DNA from: Cohnella lubricantis
GTDB lineage: Bacteria; Bacillota; Bacilli; Paenibacillales; Paenibacillaceae
Length of the DNA stretch: 64,000 bases
Reading direction: 5' to 3'
NCBI RefSeq assembly: GCF_014212015.1
Contig: NZ_JACJVN010000056.1
Span: forward strand, 1 to 64,000
In this document: piece after piece, positions 25,367 to 33,124 of the stretch
Layout: every line of letters starts with the position of its first letter
How positions within the stretch are numbered: the stretch's first letter is position 1
The notes under the pieces: generated by a model
What the model saw: only the letters and a program-made list of their open reading frames with translations
Database searches by the model: none
What the model was told of the DNA's origin: nothing
Program-made: the position numbers and the translations under genes

Positions 25367-26077
25367 ATGAATCTATTGGAACGAGTCCGGCACGGCATTA
25401 TCGTATCCTGCCAGGCGTTGCCGGATGAACCTCTGCACGGCTCGGCTATGATGGCACACATGGCGAAGGCTGCGGAGCAGGGCGGAGCCGTTGGCATCAG
25501 AGCCAATACTGGAGAGGATGTCCGAGCTATCAAGCGAGCGGTATCGCTGCCGGTGATCGGCATCGTGAAGCGGGAATATGAAGGTTCGGAGGTGTATATC
25601 ACCCCGACGTCCAATGAGGTAGACGAGCTGGCGGAAGCAGGCGCGGACATGATCGCGTTCGACGCGACGAGGCGCAAGCGTCCGGCAGGCCAGACGTTGG
25701 AGAGCCTGATCGCCTATATGCGGTCGCGGGACATTCTCATGATGGCGGATGTATCGACGCTGGAGGAAGCGGTGTATGCCGAGAAGCTGGGCGTGAATTG
25801 CGTATCGACGACGCTCTCGGGCTATACGTCTTACTCGCCGACTGGCGGAGGGCCCGACTTCGGGCTCGTGGAGCAGGCGGCGAAGAAGCTGCGGCTGCCG
25901 CTGTTCGCTGAAGGGCGGATCGAGACGCCGGAGCAGGCGCGGCAGATGCTGAGCCTAGGCGCGCACTGCGTCGTCATAGGCTCGGCGATTACCCGCCCGC
26001 AGCTCATCACACAGCGGTTCGCAGCCGCAGCCACTAAGGGGAGTGCGCAATCGCATGGACATGAAGTTAAGAATTAA
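25367..26077 (+). CDS. nanE: N-acylglucosamine-6-phosphate 2-epimerase
   Basis: Interconverts ManNAc-6-phosphate and GlcNAc-6-phosphate in sialic acid/ManNAc catabolism. The 236-residue TIM barrel shows the family blocks VSCQALPDEPL, IGIVKREYEGSEVYITPT (substrate Lys and Arg), IAFDATRRKRP and TTLSGYTSYS, and the phosphate-binding FAEGRI and VVIGSAITRP. ATG at 25367 with GGGAGAGG. It overlaps the regulator gene by 23 bp. No nanA, nagA or nagB is in the locus. Confidence 0.93.
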   Translation: MNLLERVRHGIIVSCQALPDEPLHGSAMMAHMAKAAEQGGAVGIRANTGEDVRAIKRAVSLPVIGIVKREYEGSEVYITPTSNEVDELAEAGADMIAFDATRRKRPAGQTLESLIAYMRSRDILMMADVSTLEEAVYAEKLGVNCVSTTLSGYTSYSPTGGGPDFGLVEQAAKKLRLPLFAEGRIETPEQARQMLSLGAHCVVIGSAITRPQLITQRFAAAATKGSAQSHGHEVKN

Positions 26078-26882
26078 CTCGTATTATCCATCGCTGACCA
26101 AGTCGGAGCAGAAAGTAGCGGACGGCGTGATGGGCGGCGCTGACGATCTAATCTATCATTCGGTGACGGAGCTGGCGGAGATATCGGGCGTCGGCGAGAC
26201 GACGGTCATGCGGTTCTGCCGCAAGATTGGCTTCAAGGGCTATCAGGACTTCAAGCTGGCGCTCGCCCAGGATCAGCGCGACAAGAAGGCGGATGAGGCG
26301 GAGGCAGGAGCTGACGGCGACTTCACGCAGCTGGTCTACCGCGAGACGATGGGCATTCTTCAGGACAGCATGAGCCTGCTGAACAAGGAGAAGCTGGAGC
26401 AGGTCATCGACTTGATCGACAAGGCAAGGCACGTTCAATTCTTCGGCGTGGGCGCCTCGGGCGTGACCGCGCAGGATGCCAAGACGCGGCTGCTGCGGAT
26501 CGGTAGACGCGCGGAAGCGGTCAATGACGCGCACATCCAAGCGATGATGGCCGTCTCGATGGGCGAAGGCGACGTCGCCTTCGGCATTAGCTTAAGCGGC
26601 AGCACGATCGACACGAACGACATCCTGATGAAGGCGAAGCAGAGCGGCGCGGCCGTCATCGCAATGACGAACTATGCCAAGTCGCCGATTACGTCGATCG
26701 CCGATCTTGTGCTGCTGACCGCCGGCAAGGAGTCGCCGCTTGAAGGCGGTTCGATCGGGGCGAAGATCTCGCAGCTGTTCCTGATCGATCTTATCTGCGA
26801 GGGGCTGGCGCGCAAGGATGTGGCGCGGGCGAAGGCGATGAAGGAGAAGACGGCGCGCGCTGTCATCGACAAGATCTATTAA
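26055..26882 (+). CDS. RpiR/MurR-family transcriptional regulator
   Basis: A 275-residue regulator. The N-terminal RpiR helix-turn-helix (about 1-77; VTELAEISGVGETTVMRFCRK) is followed by a SIS sugar-phosphate domain (about 110-250; FGVGASG, SLSGSTIDTNDI). It probably senses a phosphorylated amino sugar and represses the locus, perhaps through the dyad at 20551-20585. I chose the ATG at 26055 with AAGGGGAG upstream; a GTG at 26043 is possible. Confidence 0.9.
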   Translation: MDMKLRINSYYPSLTKSEQKVADGVMGGADDLIYHSVTELAEISGVGETTVMRFCRKIGFKGYQDFKLALAQDQRDKKADEAEAGADGDFTQLVYRETMGILQDSMSLLNKEKLEQVIDLIDKARHVQFFGVGASGVTAQDAKTRLLRIGRRAEAVNDAHIQAMMAVSMGEGDVAFGISLSGSTIDTNDILMKAKQSGAAVIAMTNYAKSPITSIADLVLLTAGKESPLEGGSIGAKISQLFLIDLICEGLARKDVARAKAMKEKTARAVIDKIY

Positions 26883-26919
26883 GACGGCGGGCGGCCGCCG
26901 GTGAGGGAGGTCGGCTCGA

Positions 26920-27852
26920 TTGGCGAAGGTCATCGGCATCGATATCGGCGGCACCTCGATCAAGGGCATCGTCGCCGACGGCAGCGGGCGGGTATGCCTG
27001 CGCGATCAAGCGGCGACGAACGCTGCGGGTGGACGCGAAGCGATTCTAGCCGCGGTGGAATCGTTGGTTGCGCGGTTGCGGAACGGATGCCCGGAGGCGG
27101 AGGCGATCGGCATCGCCACCGCAGGGCGCGTGAATGCGGATGCCGGCGTTGTCTTCTATGCGACGGATAATCTGCCCGGCTGGATGGGGATGGAGCTGAA
27201 GCCGTGGGCCGAAGCACGATTCGGATTGCCGGCAGCGGCGGAGAACGACGGCAACGCGGCGCTGCTGGGCGAAGTATGGCTGGGAGCGGGCGTAGGCAAG
27301 AAGCACCTGATCATGCTGACGCTCGGCACCGGCGTCGGCGGCGCCAACATGTCGGACGGCGAGCTGGTGCGCGGCGCCCGCTGGAGCGGAGGCGAATGGG
27401 GACACAGCGTGCTCGTCCCCGGCGGGCTGATCTGCAACTGCGGCCGGCGCGGCTGCTTGGAGCAGTATGTGTCTGCGACGGCGCTCGCGCGGATGGCGGG
27501 CGAGGCGGCCGGCAAGCGATACGCCGGCAGCCGCGAGGTGATGGCGGATGCCGCCGCTGGGAACGCCGCCGCCTTGGAGGCGGCCGCGCGGCATGCGCAG
27601 TGGCTGGCGCTGGCGATCGGCAGCCTGCAGGAGGGCTTCGATCCGGAGGCGTTCATTATTGGCGGCGGATTTGCGGCAGCGGGAACGCCATGGTGGGCGA
27701 TGCTTGAGCAGGCGCTGAAGGACTCGCGCTCTCCCGCCGCCGTGCTGCCGGCGAAGCTGGGCGGAGATGCTGGCGCTTATGGCGCGGCGGCTCTTGCGCT
27801 CCGGCGGCTGGGTTGCGCGGGCGAGACAGCAGAAGCGGTAAAGCGCGATTGA
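26920..27852 (+). CDS. ROK-family sugar kinase (probable ManNAc/amino-sugar kinase)
   Basis: ATP-dependent hexose kinase of 310 residues. Features: phosphate loop IDIGGTSIKG at the N-terminus, catalytic ENDGNAALLGE, LTLGTGVGG, and the ROK zinc motif CNCGRRGCLEQ. Next to nanE it most likely makes ManNAc-6-phosphate (NanK role), but ROK specificity for glucose, GlcNAc or ManNAc cannot be read by eye. TTG start at 26920, 9 bp after GGGAGG. Confidence 0.88.
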   Translation: MAKVIGIDIGGTSIKGIVADGSGRVCLRDQAATNAAGGREAILAAVESLVARLRNGCPEAEAIGIATAGRVNADAGVVFYATDNLPGWMGMELKPWAEARFGLPAAAENDGNAALLGEVWLGAGVGKKHLIMLTLGTGVGGANMSDGELVRGARWSGGEWGHSVLVPGGLICNCGRRGCLEQYVSATALARMAGEAAGKRYAGSREVMADAAAGNAAALEAAARHAQWLALAIGSLQEGFDPEAFIIGGGFAAAGTPWWAMLEQALKDSRSPAAVLPAKLGGDAGAYGAAALALRRLGCAGETAEAVKRD

Positions 27853-27912
27853 AGCAGGTTATGCTGCTGTATAGGCGAGGCAATGATTGAAGCGGATAGG
27901 AGAGGATCGAAG

Positions 27913-29532
27913 ATGCGGCAGGAGCTGAAGGCGGACGTTATTATTATCGGCGGGGGCGTAGGCGGAACGGCGGCGGCGCTGGCAGCGGCCGAGGCGGGCA
28001 TGCGGGTCATCCTCACCGAAGAGACGGACTGGATCGGCGGCCAACTGACCGCACAGGCGGTGCCTCCGGATGAGCACAGGTGGATTGAGCGGGATATGGG
28101 AGCCACGGCGGCTTATCTATCCTTCCGCAATCGCGTCCGCAGCTATTATCGCGACAACTATCCGCTCGCCGAGCAGGCGAAGAACGATCCGCTGCTGAAC
28201 CCCGGCCAAGGCTGGGTGAGCCGGCTCTGCCATGAGCCGCGAGTCGCGCTGCGCGTGCTGGAGGATATGCTCGCGCCATTCGTCAACAGCGGGCGGGTCG
28301 ATATTCGGCTCGGTTGCGCGCCGGTCGAAGCGCGAACCGAAGGCGACCGCGTGGTGTCGGTGACGGTGCGCCGCATTCGCGGCGATGGCGGCCTGCGGGG
28401 CAGCGAAGAATATACGCTGAAGGGCGCGTATTATCTCGATGCGACGGAGCTTGGGGATCTGCTGCCGCTGACCGGAACGGAATTCGTCAGCGGAGCGGAA
28501 GCCCGCGGCGACACGAATGAGCCGCATGCGCCGGAGCAGGCCGATCCGCTTGATATGCAAGCCATTACGCACGTTGCGGCGCTGGATTATGCGGAAGGCG
28601 GAACGTTCACGATTCCGAAGCCGGAGCAATATGATTTTTGGAAGAGCTACCGCCCCTTCTATTCTCCTTATCCGATGCTTAGCTGGGAGACCGTCAATCC
28701 GGAGGATGTGACGAAGACGAAGAGGTTCACGCTGTTCCCGAACGATCGGGGGATCGTGTCGCTGTGGGATTACCGCCGCATCGTCGAACCGAGGCAGCTG
28801 GATAAGCCGCTGTACGACGGTCCGGTCTCGCTGCTCAATTGGCCGCAGAACGATTATTTCCTGGGGCCGATCATCGGCGTGCCGGAGCGTGAACGGAGCG
28901 AACGGCTGGAGGCTGCGCGGCAGCTGACGCTGTCGCTCGTCTATTGGCTGCAGACCGAAGCGCCTCGGCTGGATGGCGGGACCGGGTATCCGGGACTGCG
29001 GCTGCGCGGCGACATGCTCGGCACATCCGACGGGCTGGCGAAGTCGCCCTATATTCGGGAGAGCAGGCGCATCCGGCCGGTATACCGGATTACCGAAGCG
29101 GATGTCAGCGCCGAATGCCGCGGGAGGCTGGGAATCCGGCGTTATGAGGACAGCGTCGGCGTCGGAAGCTATGCGCTAGACGTACATGTCACAACGGTGT
29201 CGCGGCGCGGCTATTATATTCCGAGCCTTCCCTACGAGATTCCGCTAGGCGCGCTGCTGCCGATCCGGATGACGAATCTGCTGCCCGCCTGCAAGAATAT
29301 CGGCACCACACAGGTGACGAACAGCTGCTATCGGCTGCATCCGACGGAATGGAATATCGGGGAAGCGGCAGGCTCGCTGGCGGCGTATGCGATCCGGCAT
29401 GGCGTTCTGCCCCGCGATGTCCGGTGCGATGCGCCGCACCTGAAGAGATTCCAGCAGCAGCTCGCCGGCCGAGGCGTGCAGCTGCATTGGCCGGAAGAAG
29501 CGGAAGCCGAAGCGATGCTCGGGCTGGTGTAA
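27913..29532 (+). CDS. FAD-dependent oxidoreductase (FAD_oxidored family)
   Basis: A 539-residue flavoprotein. The dinucleotide-binding motif IIIGGGVGGTAAALAAAEAG opens the protein, with E/TE at the end of strand 2, then the family block GGQLTAQAVPPDE, a DATELGDLLPL stretch and a C-terminal NIGTTQVTNSCYRLHP. Some members of this family oxidise small organic substrates, but the substrate here is unknown. I prefer ATG 27913 (AGGAGAGGAT upstream) over 27883. It closes the ABC-DUF4127-nanE-rpiR-ROK locus and may oxidise the imported sugar. Confidence 0.82.
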   Translation: MRQELKADVIIIGGGVGGTAAALAAAEAGMRVILTEETDWIGGQLTAQAVPPDEHRWIERDMGATAAYLSFRNRVRSYYRDNYPLAEQAKNDPLLNPGQGWVSRLCHEPRVALRVLEDMLAPFVNSGRVDIRLGCAPVEARTEGDRVVSVTVRRIRGDGGLRGSEEYTLKGAYYLDATELGDLLPLTGTEFVSGAEARGDTNEPHAPEQADPLDMQAITHVAALDYAEGGTFTIPKPEQYDFWKSYRPFYSPYPMLSWETVNPEDVTKTKRFTLFPNDRGIVSLWDYRRIVEPRQLDKPLYDGPVSLLNWPQNDYFLGPIIGVPERERSERLEAARQLTLSLVYWLQTEAPRLDGGTGYPGLRLRGDMLGTSDGLAKSPYIRESRRIRPVYRITEADVSAECRGRLGIRRYEDSVGVGSYALDVHVTTVSRRGYYIPSLPYEIPLGALLPIRMTNLLPACKNIGTTQVTNSCYRLHPTEWNIGEAAGSLAAYAIRHGVLPRDVRCDAPHLKRFQQQLAGRGVQLHWPEEAEAEAMLGLV

Positions 29533-29584
29533 CGCCGAGCAGCCGTTACGGATCGGCTAACAAAGCGAAGCTGCAGCAGAGAAC

Positions 29585-29655
29585 GGCTCGATATTGAACC
29601 GCGTAACAGAGAAGGGTTCGACATTGAACCGCGTGACTGAGAACCGCGTGACAGC
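29585..29655 (+). repeat. Imperfect ~30-bp tandem repeat, 2.5 copies
   Basis: The units start at 29585 and 29615 and share TCGAYATTGAACCGCGT followed by RAC and GAGAA; a partial third copy begins near 29643. It lies in the leader of the secreted-protein gene, and no function is apparent. Confidence 0.6.
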
Positions 29656-29758
29656 GGGCAGCAGCATAGGGGGACATGATAGACGGAGAGCGTTACAAAG
29701 ATGGGCGGAATTGTCGAAACCGCGAAGGGTTATACCAACTGTCGGGAGGGAAATATTG

Positions 29759-30829
29759 ATGAGAGCCAAGCTGCTGCTGCAAGTTGTGCTAATCGGAACC
29801 CTAATGACGGGCGCCACGGCATTCGCCGAAGGCGAGAAGGTTCCCGTTGAGACGTTGAAGCCGGCCGTTCATATGGACAAGCCCGAATTGACGGGCACAG
29901 GCGGAGCGCTGATTCTGAGCGATTCGCCGGAGTCCCCGAAGACCGAAGGCGCATATTACCGGGATACGGTAACAGGGCAATTCCGCGTCTTCTGGCATCA
30001 CCAGAACCGAACAGGCGCCGAGCTGAACGTCGCCGTCGCGGTGACCAACACGAGCAGCGAACCTGTGATGCTGTTCACGGAAGGCGCAGGCGCGGCCGTG
30101 GATTATTCCCCGGCTGTCGCCGGCCAGATCGCGCTGGAGGAGTATATGAAGACGGACCGCCGCCGACAGCTGGCGGCAATCCTGCAGCCGGGCGACAATT
30201 ATTATTTAGCCCTTCAGGCTCCTGATCCGTACACGGTCAGCGGCATCGCGACGTTCGATGCGGTCAGCCAGCATGCGCATCTCCCGGCTTCGGTGACGGT
30301 AACGACGCTTGGCTATGCCGGCGAGCAGCCGGCCCACCCCGAGCTGGAGCCCATCCTGCCCGGCGACGTTCACGTGCGCGGCACGTTCCCGCACTACGAC
30401 AGGTCGGGCACGCTGCAGTATGATACCTCCGACGGCAACGCGCTCATCCGCATCGATTCGGCGGCTTCGGGGCCATGGAGCGACGCCCTTCCAGGCGAAT
30501 ATGAGGAGGGCTACAATGCGGTCGACGGCGGTACGGTTATCAACAACGGCAACTATGGCGTGTTGTATCGGCTCTCCTTCGTCATTAATAACGAGATGGA
30601 CGAGAATCGGTTGATCTCGGTGTACGAGAATCCGTCCGGCGGAGCGGGCAACTATGTCGTCGGCTGGAACGGCAAGCTATTCGAAACGCCTTACCTTACT
30701 TACAATGACGCCTGGAAGATTACCGATCTCAAGGTGAATAAGCGGAGCAAGATCTTCGAGGGAGAACTCAGCCTGCCTGGCGGCGCCGCCGGACCCCAGG
30801 TGTTCTATTTCACGAACAGCCCGGATTGA
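29759..30829 (+). CDS. Secreted protein of unknown function
   Basis: A 356-residue protein with a clear signal peptide (MRAKLLLQVVLIGTLMTGATAFAEG, cleavage probably after AFA). The mature part looks like beta-sandwich domains (VAVAVTNTSSEPVMLF, TVINNGNYGVLYRLSFVINN). I do not recognise the family. The frame is open upstream to 29594, but GGGAGGG 8 bp before 29759 and the signal peptide fix the start. A strong terminator follows. Confidence 0.75.
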   Translation: MRAKLLLQVVLIGTLMTGATAFAEGEKVPVETLKPAVHMDKPELTGTGGALILSDSPESPKTEGAYYRDTVTGQFRVFWHHQNRTGAELNVAVAVTNTSSEPVMLFTEGAGAAVDYSPAVAGQIALEEYMKTDRRRQLAAILQPGDNYYLALQAPDPYTVSGIATFDAVSQHAHLPASVTVTTLGYAGEQPAHPELEPILPGDVHVRGTFPHYDRSGTLQYDTSDGNALIRIDSAASGPWSDALPGEYEEGYNAVDGGTVINNGNYGVLYRLSFVINNEMDENRLISVYENPSGGAGNYVVGWNGKLFETPYLTYNDAWKITDLKVNKRSKIFEGELSLPGGAAGPQVFYFTNSPD

Positions 30830-30948
30830 CGTAGAACCGTTCTGCGCGCGTATCTTCGTTTAACCGGCATCTGAGTTCTAGCGTAACGGTTGACCTGCTG
30901 CGTTTGCTCCAGCCCTTCGCGGTTTCGACAATTTCGTCCACTCAGCAG

Positions 30949-30975
30949 CCCTCCCGGGATTCCGGGAGGGTTGTT
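30949..30975 (+). terminator. Terminator after the secreted-protein gene
   Basis: CCCTCCCGG (30949-30957) and CCGGGAGGG (30962-30970), a perfect 9-bp stem with a GATT loop, followed by TTGTT. Confidence 0.8.
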
Positions 30976-30997
30976 ACGTAATTTTACTATTTCCGGC

Positions 30998-31026
30998 TTT
31001 ACAACGTAACAGTGTTATGTTACATT
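30998..31026 (+). promoter_or_regulatory. yhbD promoter with internal operator
   Basis: TTTACA (30998-31003), 17-bp spacer, TACATT (31021-31026). The dyad GTAACA-N6-TGTTAC (31006-31023) fills the spacer, so a bound protein would block or twist the promoter. YhbD itself has a MerR-like helix-turn-helix and could autoregulate. Confidence 0.6.
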
Positions 31027-31049
31027 ATCAGCAAGGATGGTGAAACAAT

Positions 31050-31676
31050 GTGACGGATCGCGAATTGATCTCCAAGAAAGACTTGCTCGAGATGACGGGA
31101 ATCTCCTACGGACAGCTGTACCGCTGGAAGCGGAAGCAGCTTATTCCGGAGGATTGGTTCATCCGCAAATCCACCTTCACAGGCCAAGAGACGTTCTTCC
31201 CGAAGGATTTGATTCTGGCGCGGATCGACCGAATCTTGAATATGAAGGAAGATTTGTCGCTCGATGAGCTGGCCGGCAAGCTGTCGCCGATGCTGTACGA
31301 TATTCGGCTGCGCAAAGACGAGTTGGTGGAACGTAACATTGTTTCGTTATTGGTGATGGAGCGTTTCGGCGCGAAGGACCCGGACGATACCGTGTACTCG
31401 TTCGAACAGACGCTGGCTTTCTACACGGCCGATCAGCTGCTTCAGACGGGCGAGATGAATCTGGACGAAGCGGAGATGCTCATTCGGACGATGAAGGAAC
31501 ACTTTCCGAGGTTCGAAGGCAAGCCGTGCGAGCTGCTGTTCATCCGCAAGATGGGCGTATCGACGCTCCTGCTGCTCTCCCTGCCCAACGAGACACACTT
31601 GGAGAATACGGCGAAGCTGGTCTCCCGGATGAATCTGGCCGAATGCGCAGAACAGTTGCAAATGAAGCTTACTTAG
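31050..31676 (+). CDS. yhbD: YhbD family (DUF4004) regulator-like protein
   Basis: A 208-residue protein matching B. subtilis YhbD. The N-terminus (LISKKDLLEMTGISYGQLYR) is a MerR-like winged helix-turn-helix, followed by a helical domain. GTG at 31050, with AAGGATGG 9 bp upstream. As in B. subtilis it precedes two bactofilin genes, here by 11 bp, so it probably controls that operon. Confidence 0.85.
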   Translation: MTDRELISKKDLLEMTGISYGQLYRWKRKQLIPEDWFIRKSTFTGQETFFPKDLILARIDRILNMKEDLSLDELAGKLSPMLYDIRLRKDELVERNIVSLLVMERFGAKDPDDTVYSFEQTLAFYTADQLLQTGEMNLDEAEMLIRTMKEHFPRFEGKPCELLFIRKMGVSTLLLLSLPNETHLENTAKLVSRMNLAECAEQLQMKLT

Positions 31677-31687
31677 GAGGGTATGGA

Positions 31688-32377
31688 ATGAATCAGGCGA
31701 ATCAAGATTCTCTTCAGGATCTGAGCATTAGCGGCATCGGCGGCGCAGCGGGCGGCGTGTACAAGAGTATCCATCTGGACGGTGTGTGCAAGGTGCTCGC
31801 AGATGTGGAGGCGGAGACATTCGAAGCGAACGGCGTCATTACGGCGCGCGGGAACGTGCAAGCGAAGAAGATCGATATCAATGGGAAAATGAGGATCGAA
31901 GGCGGGCTCCGTTCCGGCAGCGCCCGCATCGACGGCATGCTGCGCGTAGAGAGCGGAGTGTATGGCGAACAGCTGAATATGAACGGCATGCTGACTTGCG
32001 GCGCCGATTGCACAGCCGAGAAGTTCGATGCGCGTGGATGCGTAGACATCAAGGGGCTGCTGAGCGCGGATTCCATCGACGTTGAACTGCAGGGCAAATG
32101 TACGGCCAGAGAGATCGGCGGCGAGCAGATTCGCATCACCAAGGGACCGGGGAACAGATGGGCTTGGCTGCTGAAGTGGGCCATTCCGCGGCTTGTCACG
32201 CAATTCGAGACAGAGCTCATTGAAGGAGACGTGATCGAGCTGGAGCATACGGCGGCTGCCGTTGTGCGCGGCAATCGCGTGAAGATCGGCAAAGGGTGCA
32301 CGATCGGCAGGGTGGAGTATCGGTCCGAGATCGACGTGCACCCGCAGGCGAAGGTGAGCGAGCAAGTTCAAGCCTGA
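31688..32377 (+). CDS. bacE: Bactofilin BacE (YhbE)
   Basis: A 229-residue polymer-forming cytoskeletal protein. The middle is a right-handed beta-helix seen as a regular hydrophobic/Gly pattern (GVITARGNVQAKKIDINGKMRIEGG) typical of bactofilins. B. subtilis BacE and BacF are needed for flagellar hook-basal body assembly and swarming. ATG at 31688 directly after AGGAGGG; the longer open frame from 31526 is a shadow of yhbD. Confidence 0.88.
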   Translation: MNQANQDSLQDLSISGIGGAAGGVYKSIHLDGVCKVLADVEAETFEANGVITARGNVQAKKIDINGKMRIEGGLRSGSARIDGMLRVESGVYGEQLNMNGMLTCGADCTAEKFDARGCVDIKGLLSADSIDVELQGKCTAREIGGEQIRITKGPGNRWAWLLKWAIPRLVTQFETELIEGDVIELEHTAAAVVRGNRVKIGKGCTIGRVEYRSEIDVHPQAKVSEQVQA

Positions 32378-32440
32378 GCTGCCGGGATAGACCGGGGCTG
32401 CCAGGAAGCCAGCTTATATGCTTATAGAGGAGGAAGCAAG

Positions 32441-33106
32441 ATGAGTGAGAGTATGCGGTTAATTGGCACGACCCGATCGAACGGCGGCAAGTTCGGCAAC
32501 GTCAAGATCGTCGGCGAGAGTGAGCTGATCGGACAGACCGAATGTGAATCGCTGGTGTGCACGGGCACCTCGCAGGTCAAGGGGGATCTGAAGGCAGGCA
32601 CCGTGAAGCTGACAGGCGAGCTGGACGTGGAAGGCTGCTTGTCTGCGCGAAGAGCGGTAATTACGGGCCAGGCGAACGTTCGCGGCAATTGCCGAGGCGA
32701 GAACTTCAAGCTAATGGGCGAGCTAATGGTGGAAGGCGACTTCGAGAGCGAAGCGTGCATGGTGACCGGCGCCGTTAAGGTAAGAGGACTGTTGAACGCG
32801 GAGAAGCTGGAGATCCGGCTGCACGGATCCTCGGATGCTGCGGAGATCGGCGGCGGGACGATCTTGATTAAGCCCTCGCGCGGGCATCGATTGAAGAGGG
32901 TGTTCGCCTTCGGCCAGTCTCCGATTCTGAGAGCCAATACGATCGAAGGCGACCGTCTCGATCTGGAATATACGAAGGCGAAGGTCGTTCGCGGCAACGA
33001 GGTTCGAATCGGACCCGGCTGCGAGATCGAACGCGTGGAGTACCGGCAGTCGCTGGCCCGGGGCAAAGGCGCGCAGATCGGCGCGGAGCATAAGATTGAT
33101 TCTTAA
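32441..33106 (+). CDS. bacF: Bactofilin BacF (YhbF)
   Basis: A 221-residue bactofilin paralogue of the preceding gene, with the same beta-helix repeats (GELDVEGCLSARRAVITG) and a related C-terminus (EIGGGTILIKP, then RVEYRQ). Strong AGAGGAGGAAG ribosome site. The two probably co-polymerise. The MFS pump gene starts 18 bp downstream and may be co-transcribed. Confidence 0.88.
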   Translation: MSESMRLIGTTRSNGGKFGNVKIVGESELIGQTECESLVCTGTSQVKGDLKAGTVKLTGELDVEGCLSARRAVITGQANVRGNCRGENFKLMGELMVEGDFESEACMVTGAVKVRGLLNAEKLEIRLHGSSDAAEIGGGTILIKPSRGHRLKRVFAFGQSPILRANTIEGDRLDLEYTKAKVVRGNEVRIGPGCEIERVEYRQSLARGKGAQIGAEHKIDS

Positions 33107-33124
33107 TCGGGAGGGCACCATTCC

